A stretch of DNA of 64,000 nucleotides from Alopecurus myosuroides. Lineage: Eukaryota; Streptophyta; Magnoliopsida; Poales; Poaceae. A program made the translations under genes and the position numbers. This document shows, in pieces, positions 32,578 through 43,575 of the stretch (the first letter of the stretch is position 1; each line of letters starts with the position of its first letter). The notes under the pieces were generated by a model, which was not told where the DNA came from, searched no databases, and saw only the letters and a list, made by a program, of their open reading frames with translations. The DNA lies in the NCBI GenBank assembly GCA_028641055.1, contig CM054057.1:579763474-579827473 (forward strand). The letters run 5' to 3'.

Positions 32578-32633
32578 GCAGATATGAGTTCAGATGTGAG
32601 ATGGCAATGCCGGACAAGCCTACATATATTTAT
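32578..32633 (-). promoter_or_regulatory. Severed promoter of the CACTA-B accessory ORF
   Basis: On the minus strand CATAAATATATGTA (32635-32622) corresponds to the TATA region upstream of 7278 in CACTA-A and is followed by a similar leader (CATTGCCATCTCACATCTG). The solo LTR now lies between it and the ATG at 31172. Confidence 0.45.
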
Positions 32634-32639
32634 GGGATG

Positions 32640-32787
32640 GAAAGCACGGGAAGAAATATGGTAGGAAGAGAAAGCGCGAGAAGAAATATGGCGGGAAGAG
32701 AAAGCTTGGGAACAAATATGGCGGGAATAATAAGCGCGGGAAGAAATATGGTGGGAAGAAATATGGCGGGAAGAAAAATGGCAGGAT
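32640..32787. repeat. Short tandem repeat AGAAATATGGCGGGAAG
   Basis: About eight imperfect copies of AGAAATATGG[CT][GA]GGAAG, some spaced by AGAAAGCGCGGGA. Confidence 0.75.
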
Positions 32788-33157
32788 GAAATGTTTGAAA
32801 ATTCAAAAATTGTTACTAGTTTAAAATAGTTAGAATAATTATTTTTTAAAAATAGAAAATGTATTTGAAATGTTTATGCAATTTAAAACACTTTTCAAAT
32901 TGAAAGTTTCTCCAAATTCAAAAATCATAAACTAGGTTTTTTTAAAATGTTTGAAAATTAAAAAATTGTTACTAGTTTAAATAGTTGGAATAATTATTTT
33001 TTTAAAACAGAAAATGTATTTGGAATGTTGATGCAATTTTAAACATTTTTCATATTGAAAGTTTCTCCAAATTCAAAACCATTTGAAATGTATTTGAAAA
33101 AAATATTTGCAATGTAGCCAAAAAAATGACGGCAGGCTGGCGAAAATGAAAAATAGG
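32788..33157. repeat. AT-rich duplicated segment
   Basis: A segment of about 145 bases (TGTTTGAAAATTCAAAAATTG...) at 32791-32935 is repeated with changes at 32948-33090. Confidence 0.6.
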
Positions 33158-33323
33158 GCCTTTAACCCCGGTTGGTGCCACCAACCGGGGCAAAAGGGTT
33201 GGTGCTGCGCGCGGAACCCACCTCCCCCCTTTTGCCCCGGTTGGTGGCACGAACCGGGGTAAAAAACCCGCTTTGACCCCGGTTTGTGCCACCAACCGGG
33301 ACAAAAGGGTCGTTCATATATAA
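33158..33323 (+). promoter_or_regulatory. Promoter module of CACTA-B ORF2
   Basis: Inverted CCCCGGTTGGTG / CACCAACCGGGG pairs (33158-33305) are followed by CATATATAAC with TATATAA at 33317-33323, then a GC-rich leader. This is the same layout as 16763-16996 in CACTA-A. Confidence 0.55.
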
Positions 33324-33339
33324 CCCCGGGCGGAGCCAC

Positions 33340-33660
33340 CGCCCGGGGCAAACCCGCAGAAGACGAAGTCCCCGACGACGACGAAAGCCATAGTAGCGCC
33401 GCGAGGCTGCCCGATTTTCGCTGCCGCCGGAGAGCTCTCCTCCACGCCGCTGCGAGCCTCATCGCAGCCGTGCTCGCCCCCGCGCCGTCGGCCTCGCCAC
33501 CATGCCCGCCCCCGCGTCCTCGCTGCCAACGAGACCTCCTTCTGAGCTAACTCCCTCCCCATCAACCCACACGCACCCGCACACCCCCCGGCCGGATTCG
33601 CCGCCGGCAAGCTCAACCGAGCCGGGCCGGTCACTGCTGACATGGGGATGGCATGACGTC
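33340..33660 (+). other. GC-rich leader of CACTA-B ORF2
   Basis: CpG-rich sequence after the TATA box, analogous to 17015-17209. No convincing protein. The leader intron probably ends at TATATTAG (34866). Confidence 0.35.
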
Positions 33661-34866
33661 TCCCCCCACGTGTCTGCTTATTCTGTTAATAAAAGAAAAG
33701 GGAAATTATATGACACGTGGGCCCCACTTTAATTTAATTACAAAAATTGATTTAATCTTAAAAATTAAATAACTTTTAATCTGCAAGTTCAAATATTATG
33801 GAAAAATAACCAAAATGTTCAGAAAAATGAACTCTACCTGTTTATGTTACTTTCAATCATGTTTGACAAAGTTCAAAATGAGGCATTATTTGAATTTGAA
33901 TTAAATCCATTTAAAATTAGTTGAAATATTATTGTTAGTTGTAAAATCGATATAAAATAAAATATTAGTCAAAAAATTATGAGTTTGAACCAACAGGATA
34001 GCTACAGAATATCTCTATCCATTTATAAGAAAACACTTAGGTTCTGTAGAAAATTCTATAGCATTATTTATTTTGCCAAAACAGCTCAAAAACACCAAGT
34101 AATTCCTGGTTTGAGTTCTACAAGTCCAAATCCTATAAAATTGTATTCTCTGGATTCCTTAGAACATGTAGAACACCCTGGAACTAGAGAACTCAAAGTT
34201 GTATCATGCACACACTTTCTATTTCAAAAATGGTCAAATCAGTAATCTGCCTCTAATTCAAATTCTAAAAAGTATTTTTGAATGAAACCAATTGGGTTGT
34301 CTTGATAATTGTGTCCTCTGTCCATAGACAACAAGGCCCAATTTTTACAGAGACACAAAAGTGAGTTTATAATTTTCTACTAATATTAGTAGTAATATTA
34401 GTAGTTAATATTAGTACTTAGTGCTTAGTAATATTAGGAATTAATATTAGTACTTAGTATTTAGTAGAATTAGTACTTTTTACTTAGTAAACATTTTACA
34501 TTTTTTTTACTTAGTCCATTTTTGACTTAGGAATATTAGTAATTAGAATTATTAGTTTCTTAAAATATTGAAGTGATTGACTTAGTATTCATTAGAACTA
34601 GTACTTAGTATTTATTAGAATTAGTAGTGGATATTAGTTTTATTATAATTAGTAGTAGTGATGGGACTTAGCAAATATTAGTAATTAGAATTATTAGTAG
34701 TAATGAGACTTAGCAAATATTAGTGGTTTGACGGGGTTTTTTTAGTACTTAGTGGTAATTTGACATATGTGAAACTTGATTGCATTTGAATTTATTAAAA
34801 TATTGAAGTGATTTACTTGTTAAAATATTTGACTTACTAAAGTATTTTATCTTCCATTTATATTAG
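33661..34866. repeat. AT-rich leader intron with ATTAGTACTTAGTA repeats
   Basis: 34370-34760 is a degenerate array of TATTAGTA / TACTTAGTA units, the counterpart of the CTAAGT array in CACTA-A. The rest is AT-rich without features. Confidence 0.5.
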
Positions 34867-34873
34867 TTGAGCT

Positions 34874-37800
34874 ATGGACGGCCGAGAGGGTGAAGAACAG
34901 GTGTTCGCGATAATACAAGAATGTACACTCCCCGGTGGACCCAATGACGGTTGAGGTCAAGACGACGGCTTGCAATACATGAACGATTCAGGTCAGGGAA
35001 TGGAGGAAGAAGAGCAATTGTAAGGACCGGATGTGGAAGTGGATAAATGCAGCGATGAACAAGACTTAGTGAAGGCCATGGAACCTACTGCATCGACGTC
35101 GTCTACCAAGAAGTCGAAATGAGGACCGGCTCAAGAGATGAGCTCTAAAGAGCATCTGGTAATCGAGCAAGTTTATCAATCCAGCGAACCTGCTTGGCCT
35201 ATTAGTACGGCAACTAAGTTTATAAGTCAATGTGGAGTTATTTTTAGGGACCTCATCCCTATAAGTATTGAAGAATGGAATGAGCCAGCAAAGGACGAAG
35301 ATGATACCGACCGTCCTGCAGTTTCTTTTGTCTCAGAACGGTCCAAACAAGCTCTTTTCGACACGCTCATGAACCATTTCAGTCTACCAGAATGTGATAC
35401 CAAGGAGACAGAAAAGGAAATGCGCGCCGCAGTAATGCACTGGGCTCTTAAGAAGATGGCCGAGGCTTTCAATGCTTAAAAGAAAAGATTATGGAAAGAA
35501 TATCAAAAGAAAAATACAGTCCTAAAATTCGAGGGGCCGCTAGAGAAGCAGAAGCGACACTGGCCAACATTTCTAGCATACAAGCAATCAGATAAGGGTA
35601 AGAAAAGGTCAGCAAAGAATGCGACAAATGCGGCGAAGACGTTATATCACCATAAAATTGGTTCAGGTGGCTACAGAGTTGCAGTGCCTAAGTTTGACAA
35701 ACTTGAGGGAGATCTGTGAGAGAAGAGAATCATTCCAAGTACACATGATTTTCCGCGGAGGTCAAAAAAATTGTTGCTTCGGCATGGGGAAACATTTGAC
35801 GCAGATGGGAACCTTATTATGACTGAAAAAATAAAGGCCCCCTTTGGGACACTTGAGAGAGTGTTCAAACAGGTAAAAGCGGGAGAGTTCAAGCCGGATC
35901 GAGAGAATGCGAGCTATCGAAGGCCCTCGGGAATCCGGAACATGGCGGCTGGACACGAGGCAAGCTACGATATCCATGGTGCTTTGGGTTTAAGAAGGAA
36001 GATTGTCTATATCCATATAGAAGTCGAGAGAGAGGAAAGAGACAGAAGGAGGCGCGGGTCGAAGAACGGGTTGGTTTCTAGGAAGCCGCATTTATGCAGC
36101 AGCAACGGAAGATTAATGAGCTTACTTCACAGCCCTCCCAGGAGCAAGACCCAACATTCGACGAAGCAGACCCATCTCAATGCCAGGGCAGCGTGGCTGC
36201 AACGGAGGTCCCGGCGGGCGTTGCAGTTATGATTGTTGATGTCGCTGCACAGATGGAGGCCGTGGATGCAATTAAGGAGAAGACAAGATGTGAGCTATAC
36301 GTGTCGATCTCGAACGTATCCATCAAGGTGGCGGACGGCTATGCTTTACCTTGTGTAGAGGGAGTGACCTGCCATGGCCGTCCGATTATACCTAGCTATG
36401 CTCGTGTCGGTGTGGATGATGTTGAGGCGGGTTGGAGGATACTGCGGCTTGACATCCCCGGAGGTGATGGGGGTAGAGACACTGGGACAAGCCGTCAGTT
36501 CCATCATACAATGGAAAAAGAAAGGCATAATGTTTACGATGAGCAGTCCGCCGCCACCACCGCCACCTACTTCTCCGAGACGTAGAAGTCCACCGCCAGC
36601 ACAACCACCTACAACGAGTCCGGATCGATCATCGCCAGCACACGTCGACGCCATGGACGTCAGCAGCTCGAGTCCGGCTCGATCTCTGATTCCTGAGCCA
36701 ACTCCATCGCCCACTAAGTCCTCTAAGCGGAAGGCTGCTGCCTCTAATTCTTCCCCAAAGAAGAAATGTGCTCCGAAGAACAAACCCAAACTACCGCAAG
36801 AAAAGTTTCCTTACGAAATGAATGATGAGAAGACCAACGAGTGGGTGACTACAGACACGAAACGTCAGATGTCTGCGTGGGGAAAGAAAACCTCGGATCC
36901 GCCAAAGGAACCAATAGATCCGGCAGTAAAGAAGCACTTCAAGAATATGCTGGAAATGCCATCCCAAGTTCAGCTGAATCTGCCATGTGACTATGATCGC
37001 GGATTATTGATGACTTATAACAAAGTCAGGAAGACGGGGAAAACAATTCCCCAGCTCGGGAAGAAGCCAAATCAATCGCCCCCCCTGCTCAAGCTGTTGG
37101 CCACTGCACAGATTCCCTCCAAGCTAGTTTATATGGAAGCAGCTACGAGGTTTGCCAGATATTGTGGTATAACAGTTGACTAATTGCTAAGCGATCGTGA
37201 CTCCATCTCAAAGGCTGATATGGCATGGAAATATGAGTTAGGGAAGTATCTCATCAGACATGATCTGCTCGACTCTATGACAACATTGAAGCGCCAATTG
37301 CATAAGTGGTATGTCGAAAGCGCAAAGGCCGGGCATGACCAACTCATGGTGCAAATAATACATGAGGATTACTTCTGTGAGGACTCGGTCTGTATTGATT
37401 TTGAAGATCTTTTTTTCTTCTATAATCTAGACGGCCTCGCCAAAACTATCATCAACACCTGATGGAGTGTAGACACACACTCATTGGGAGACACCAAGCG
37501 CAAAGTGTGAAGAGTGCAACAACAAGTTTTCCCGCAGAAAAGAAACCAAGGTTGAATCGACCAGTAGGAGGAAGAAGCACTTCTGAAGGTTGATGCAGCT
37601 GAGATGGCAGGGCACACTACCGGTTCACCTGCAATATGGAACCTACACAACACAATCAAGTCACTTTGCCCCAACGAAGCAGTGAGTTTGTCAATCTCAC
37701 CGGTTTTGATGAACACAAAGAGGTTAAACATATGGTGTCAATGATTTCATTTTAGGGCGATACCCTAAAATCACGGAGGATAACATCGTTATGTTTTTGA

Positions 37801-38529
37801 AGAATTTTGTTTACTGTAGTGAAATATTATTTCCTTACAGACATGGGGGAGTGTTACTGTCTTATGCATATTACTTCACATTTCTATTTTGCTAAGTCGG
37901 TGTTAAGTGTAATTGATGAGTTAGCATGACTATGTATATAAACATGTGCAGTTTCCACTGGATTGTTTTGAACATTCACGTTGACACCGGAGCAGTTGAT
38001 ATCATGGACTCTATGCATAAAGAACAAAAGGAGTACACACCCATTAGTTCAATGCTCACAAAGTAAGTTCAATAGTTGTCACACTATACCGTCCCGTTTT
38101 GTTCAATCATTATTGTACGATGATCCCTTTATTCTTTTTTTTTCTTTCCTGAACAGGGCTTGGAAGCGGTTCAGGAAGCAACAAGCTGGTTTAACGGAGG
38201 TGGATATGCAAGTTGATACACTCATCGTAAGTAGTACTTGCTACATTCACGCATATCTCTTTAATTGCTTGAGAATTATTTGATTCAATTCTATTTCTCG
38301 TAAAGTGCACTAAGCAGCCACAGGGAACAAATTTATGTGGATTCTATGTTATGGAGAACATAAGGACAATCGTGAATGAGCGGTTGAAAAGAAGGACAAA
38401 TTTAACGCACGATCTACGGGAGGAGCTCCTACCGGCAAACTGCTTACAAGCACTTCAAGAGGAATTTGCGGGTTTTTTTTGCTGAAGGGAGTCATAGATC
38501 CAAATGGCCCATTCCATTATAAACAATGA
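34874..38529 (+). pseudogene. CACTA-B ORF2: Transposase_24-type protein with Ulp1 (C48) domain
   Basis: From ATG 34874 one frame can be followed for about 400 codons, interrupted by TGA 34952, TAA 35021, TGA 35120, TAA 35477 and TGA 35717 (approximate starts). Each is one C-to-T change from CGA or CAA. It shows the Transposase_24 region (KFISQCGVIFRDLIPISIEE, WALKKMAEAF), a DUF8039-like part (CELYVSISNVSIKVADGYAL, 36290-36350) and a Pro/Ser linker. The Ulp1 domain is split over exons near 37750, 37952, 38159 and 38306 and keeps FHW, MDSM and QPQGTNLCGFY. Frameshifts occur near 36050 and 36450, and TAA follows CGITVD at 37181. It ends in a TGA within GFFC (about 38480). Confidence 0.75.
37460..37740. 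other. Possible retroelement fragment inside CACTA-B ORF2
   Basis: This stretch interrupts the ORF2 alignment between DLFFFYNLDGLAK and the next exon, where CACTA-A has only a short intron. GAAACCAAGGTTGAATCGAC followed by CAGTAGGAGGAAGAAGCAC resembles text I associate with Triticeae Gypsy elements. No termini seen. Confidence 0.25.
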
Positions 38530-38799
38530 TCTGCATGCATGTGCGTAGATGGTATCAATGTATAAGTCTATTTAGATGTAATGATCTAAATGAGACCAAT
38601 GTAATTATCTTCTGATGATATCAATGCATGCAATAATCTGTATGATGATTACTGCCAATGTGGAACAATTATGTCATTTACAGCCTAAACGAAAACACCG
38701 AAAAGAAAACAGCACAAAAAAACACCCCAAACAAAAACATGCCAAAACTCTGCCGCGGCAGAGAAACACCCAAAACTCTGCCGCGACAGAGAACCTTTT

Positions 38800-39000
38800 A
38801 TCCCGGTTGGTGTTACGAACAGGGGTAAAAGGGTGTCGGCCTGCTTGCTGCGCAGAGCCCACGTAGGCAGCCCTTTTACCCCGGTTGGTAAGCCCACCGA
38901 GGCCTAAGGGGGGCCTTTAGCCCGGGTTTGGCAAACTCGGTTGGCTGGCCAGTGCATAAGGTCCCCCCAACCAAGGCTAATGCCCTTGTCTCTATTAGTG
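38800..39000 (+). repeat. 3' subterminal repeats and terminus of CACTA-B
   Basis: CCCGGTTGGTGTTACGAAC / TTACCCCGGTTGGTAAGCCC type repeats end in GCCCTTGTCTCTATTAGTG (38982-39000). Confidence 0.75.
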
Positions 39001-39655
39001 CATAATGGCCACGCTGATCATCACGTCCTCGCCGATCATCACGCCTATCATTGCGCTGATGTACACCATTGCGGTTGAAGGAGAGACCATAGGTGGCAGC
39101 ATTAGCTGAAGATGAGAACGTCCCAGTGTTTGGCCTGAGGTTGTGAGCATCTATTGGCGAAGATCAAAGGCTGCGAGCTAAGAGCACATATCTTTGAGAG
39201 AAGTGCTAGGCACGGCGTTAATGGAGGCAACGAGGGGGGTTGTAGTCACCATCAAGTCCATTGAGTATGTAGTGACGAAGTTCATCACCATCAACCTGTT
39301 TTCCCTCAGCAGCGAGCTCGGAGGCGAACCCCTTCATCTTGGCAATGAACTGAGTTGCGGTCATGTCCTCTTTCTTGGTGTTTGTGAGGGCACCACGGTG
39401 CATGGTAACCCTAGTATGAGCCTGTGTAGAGTATAGGTCGGAGAGGGCACCCCACACATCAGCGACACGCTCAAGCCCAAACACCTGGGCGGGCACTTTT
39501 TCCGTCAAGGAGTTCACCAGAAAACTCATGAAAAGTTGGTCTTTGGTGATCCAGCCATCGTAGGCCAGATTAGGGATCACAATCTTATTCTTGTTTTCAT
39601 CTTCAGCCTCCAATTCTTCAGGCGGGGCGTGGTTGGAACCCTCAAGGAGTCCCAT
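39001..39655 (-). pseudogene. Copia gag polyprotein (UBN2 / Retrotran_gag type), partial
   Basis: The minus frame from 39655 has WITKDQLFMSFLVNSLTEKV, VADVWGALSDLYSTQAHTRV and MKGFASELAAEGKQVDGDEL, the usual Copia gag motifs; gag forms the particle that packages element RNA. The ORF ends at 39218 through a frameshift near 39235. The family reading continues as GDYNPLVASINAVP and then an Arg/Asp-rich hinge (RNDRRDDRRGRDDQRGHY) up to 39001, just where a zinc knuckle should follow. CACTA-B sits at that point. Confidence 0.75.
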
Positions 39656-40102
39656 GACGCGGGTGCCGCGGAGGGCAGGCGATACCTGTGCCTTCTAATA
39701 GAGATAATTTTCCCTCGATAGCTTCGCCACTTAGGGTTGCCAAGGGTCGACAGGTGCGTCATGGGGGACGAAGCAATGTTCTTCAGGGCGGGAAGGGAGC
39801 AATCGGGAGATCGATTTGTTTGGCTTTGTGACGATCAAGTCGAGATCGTAGGCTTCTATAGTTTTTCGTGGATCAATCTATCTGCAACAGCTAGCGGAAA
39901 GAAGATGGGCTTCTCATACCATGTAAGCTGAAGGGAATCGATGTCCCTCTAGGAACCGGCGTACGTGTTAATATATGCGGTAGTAGTCCGAAGAGTAATG
40001 ATATGGGAGGATATGGTACGATCGGTACACACCGGATCAGTCACGTATAGGAGTCGTAATACAACATAGCTTAGGATTGCGAACCTATTACAACGTCTAA
40101 CA
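39001..40102 (-). mobile_element. Truncated Copia element with short LTR
   Basis: A 181-base LTR-like block (39922-40102) reads TGTTAGACG...GCTTACA on the minus strand and is followed directly by TGGTATGAGAAGCC, a tRNA-Met type primer binding site. Gag follows leftwards. The element is cut at 39000 by CACTA-B; its pol and second LTR are not in the window. Confidence 0.7.
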
Positions 40103-40613
40103 AAAGACACTATTCATGAGAAGACAAGGGCTGCGCCAGTAGGGGTCAATGAGGGCCAGCCGACCCGGCTCAAAATGAACGAAAAGGGAACCCATGCCTG
40201 AAAAAAGTCAAATGTCTCCTTCCCTCCACGAAGTACCACACCAACTCCCATGCATCTCAACCCGCAGCCCCGCACCAACTCCCCGTGCTGGCATGCCCCC
40301 CCCCCCCCGCCTGGCCCCCGGCCAGTGCGCTCCACCTCTCCGCCGGCCACCGCCATGGTTCACGCGTCCACCGCAAGTACGCGAGACTTCCGCCGGCCGC
40401 TCGGCCACCGCCATGCCCAGGACTGCGCACGCCTCCACTTGGCCGCCCCCGGCCAGCCCGCTCCACGCCGTCGCCGGCCGCCGCCACGCTTTGCAACCAC
40501 CACGAGTACGCGTGACCTCCGCCGGCCGCCCAACCATCACCACGGCCAGGGATGGCCACGCCTCCGCCCGGCCGTCGGCCACAGCTACTCCTCTACCCAT
40601 AACCAGGAGCTGC
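40103..40613. other. GC-rich unique-looking sequence
   Basis: Repeated GCCGGCC[AG]CC and CCACCGCCATG motifs and a 14-base C run near 40300. Its end (CCGTCGGCCAC...AACCAGGAGCTGCT) resembles 45302-45355. It could be the leader of the gene fragment at 45414, split by the LTR blocks between. Confidence 0.35.
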
Positions 40614-43128
40614 TGATGCATGTAAAATGCATAGATGAATTTTGTTGGGAATATGCCCTAGAGGCAATCATAGATGATGTAATTCCCAATGTATTCATAA
40701 AGTTATTAAGTTGTCCTTTGGTTTGAACATCTGATATATGTCATTGAATATGTGATTCGATTGTGGAACTATGTATTCATGTTGTTCATACTAATTGTCC
40801 TTGGCGTTAAGGTTGTGCTGGACACACACCCTAGACTAATGTGAGTGTTGGCTGATGACACGGTTCCACTTGTCATGGGCATGGTGATGCCATTCCAATG
40901 TTCACGGACTTGGCTAAAGAGTTTAGCAAGTCGGACTGACCCACATTGAGATGCAACGATCAAGTCGTCATTTGCATGTCTCAATCAATGTAATCCTTAG
41001 ACCTGAGGTTGTTGCACAATCCGAGTTGTGGATCACCGACTTAGGTTCTGTCAAACGTTGTTCTGTGACAAGGCAACTATAAAGGCAGAGTTCGGGTCGA
41101 ATGAGAAGCAAGCTGCGTGATGTGGATAATCAAGATGGGATTTTGCCCCTCCTATTGGAGAGATATTCTCTGGGCCCTCTCGAGTGATATGATTCAGGAA
41201 GCATGGCCATGCGCAACTCAGTTAAGTGTTAACTGTGTCTGTTGACTAAGAGTTAGTCAGGTGAATCACATATCACGGATCGAGAAGAGAGTTGAGCTAT
41301 TTAAGGGATGACGATAAATCGCCTATAGCTCGACAAGGTATATCGTGAGGCAAAAAGGACTAAGATGAATATCACATTGAAAGGTATGTCGTCATGACTC
41401 AATGGTACTTGGGAGTCGGCACGTTCTGCTAGGAGCCGCTACCGATTGATCGATTGGGAGTAGGACTCCAATCGTGTCCAAGTCGCCATGAGCCTGCAGG
41501 GTCGCACACTTAAGAGCGGGAGCAAGTATTGGTTGGGTTGGACCCGAACCGAAAATGGACTGAGTTAGTGAGTCGGACTCACGGAGGGAATGGGCCACAA
41601 GTGTTGTGCAGCCCATTACCATACGCTATATAAAGAGGGGCGCAGGTTGCCCAGCGGGCACGTTAGTTCACTCTCCCATGCGTTGGGAACCCTAGCCCCA
41701 CTCAGTCCAGCCGTCGCACCAGACCTAGCAGTCTGCCGTCGGAGCTCCTCCTCGTACGTGTGGATACCGGCAGAGGTGCTGTACGTTCAGCACTTCGACG
41801 TTCGAGGGATTGGATCGGCCGGACCGGATCGTGGGACTGCACTGCCCCGACGCGCTTCACCGATAATCCGCAACCGCGCGTCTAGTGGTAATCATCGTGG
41901 CCTTCTACGTCGGCTAGATCTTGGAAGCATCGCGTAGAAAAAAGTTTTCGTTTATCTCTACGCGTCCCAACAAATTTTGCATATTTTCACATGGTTTTCT
42001 ATTACATATTGCATCATATAAGGGTATAATTCAATGTTTTATAGTATTTTGGGGTTAAATTACAAAGTCCCCCAACTTTTATGCAATTAACCCTGCCTGT
42101 CAGAAACCCCTTTTCTATATTTTTGACGTTTCAGGGGGCTAACTTCCGCTAAATCACCTGAAAATCTGCGGGGGTCATTTTCTTGGAAGGAGAAGACTTG
42201 CGGGCGAAGGATCCACGAGAATTGGGCAAGGAGGCCCAAAAGAGGACCCTCCACGCGGCCAGATTCCTTGGCCGCGTGAGAGGCCCCCTTTTGGCCCTGT
42301 GGCCCCAATTCCTTCCATCTTCGACTTACCGACTCCGTCTTGACCTAAAACCGACTATAAAAAGGGTCCCCCGTACCCTTACGGAGGAGAGCGCCGCCGA
42401 AACACCGAAACACCGAAACAGAGACCAGAAGTTCCAGATTGGAGGGGGAAAACTCCGGCGGGGCGCCGCCTGTGTGATCTCCTACCCCTCCAACATCATC
42501 TCCATCGTCATCTCCATGAAGAGGGAGTAGTCCACCCCAGGGCTATGGGTTTTTGGAAGTAGCATTTGTATCTCTCTCTCTATGTGCTTCACTAATTAGA
42601 TCCGTATGAGCTGCCTCACATGATTACGGGCACCGTTGTAATTCCTATGTGGTGGATCTTTTCTATGAGTTATTGAATTTGAGATTGCAATTGTTTCTCT
42701 TGAGTTATTTGAGTAGATGTATCTTATGTACCTCGTTCTTATTTGCTAGCTTTGATCAATCTAGTTCTTGAGAGCGTGTGTGGGGTGATGGGTGCATTAG
42801 TTGGAGTAACGGGGGTGGCTAGTGCTGTGAAAGTGACAGAAGTTCAGCGATCCACTTAGGTTTTGTTAAACCTTTCTTAGTTTCCTCACTAGGGATAAAA
42901 AGGAGTACCTTGTTACCGGGGATTTGAAGTGACACTAATCAATCTCCATGACTAGATCTAGCAAGTTCTTACTTCAAATTCATGTCACATTGCTTAAATC
43001 TATACTCTGGTTTTTCCTTAATTATCGAGGTGTTATGATTTATTTCGCATCTTGGTGGAGTATAAGAGGGATCAATATGACCGTAGAGATCTCTATGCTA
43101 GGACATGATGCCCATATGAAAGTACTCA
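40614..43128 (+). mobile_element. LTR-like block, copy 1 (Gypsy type, truncated)
   Basis: Starts TGATGCATGTAAAATGC and matches 43576-44750 closely along its length until 43128, where the two diverge after AAAGTACTCAA. It is interrupted by a solo LTR at 40643. It contains a TATA-like CTATAAAAAGGG (42355) and a polyadenylation-type region. The preceding bases are GCTGC. It ends early relative to copy 2. Confidence 0.6.
40643..41972 (+). mobile_element. BARE/Angela-like solo LTR
   Basis: Begins TGTTGGGAATATGCCCTAGA and ends CTACGCGTCCCAACA, flanked by a perfect duplication AATTT (40638-40642, 41973-41977). Length 1330 bases. The uninterrupted target is visible at 43576-43610 (ATAGATGAATTTTGCATATT), which confirms the insertion exactly. 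Confidence 0.9.
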
Positions 43129-43575
43129 ACACAGATATAGAGATGTTTTTCAAAGCAACCATGATGTTATCTTACATACACCATGGATAGTGAACCCTAT
43201 TTATAGCCTACCTATCCACCATATAAGCATAATTGCATTTTGTAAGTTTATAAAAGGATGTCTTGCAGAGTACATTCAATTGTACTCATATTGGTTTCGT
43301 CCTCTGGTTCGTATTTACTTAGTGAGAGTAGGAGTATGAATAGGAGTACTTTACCGACGACTATGTGAATTAGGCCCGGCTCCCGGTCAGCAGCCTGTAG
43401 GTGAAGGCGTGACATGGGCTCTCTACGTTATGTGTTTTGCTAACTTTCCGCTGCTTGTGAGACATTTGCCTGCCCTGCGTGTCAGTTGTTAAGACTTGGT
43501 CATGTGACATGTGTTGTAAGACTCTATTATTCGTGTAATGCATAATGTATCTGTGTAACAACTTCATATGCTGTT
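43129..43575. other. Sequence between the two LTR-like blocks
   Basis: No coding sequence, primer binding site or polypurine tract recognised. If the blocks were a normal LTR pair, a far longer interior would be expected. Confidence 0.35.

Larger units (their letters stand above)
28439..39000 (+). mobile_element. CACTA-B: CACTA transposon, 5' part missing
   Basis: It opens in mid-gene with TNP2 sequence (GTATTTGATATGGT) directly after the CACTA-A terminus and ends at CTCTATTAGTG (39000), the inverted form of CACTAATAGAG. Gene order matches CACTA-A: TNP2, accessory ORF copy (minus), AT-rich repeats, promoter module, ORF2, subterminal repeats. Its 5' terminus and the first half of TNP2 are not in the window. 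The 3' end lies in gag of a Copia element; the next three bases are CAT. A solo LTR is nested at 31190. Confidence 0.85.

Noticed and set aside
40194..40726. Overlapping 100-158 codon ORFs in the GC-rich block
   Set aside because: Low-complexity Pro/Ala/Arg frames in all directions; some cross the solo LTR junction.
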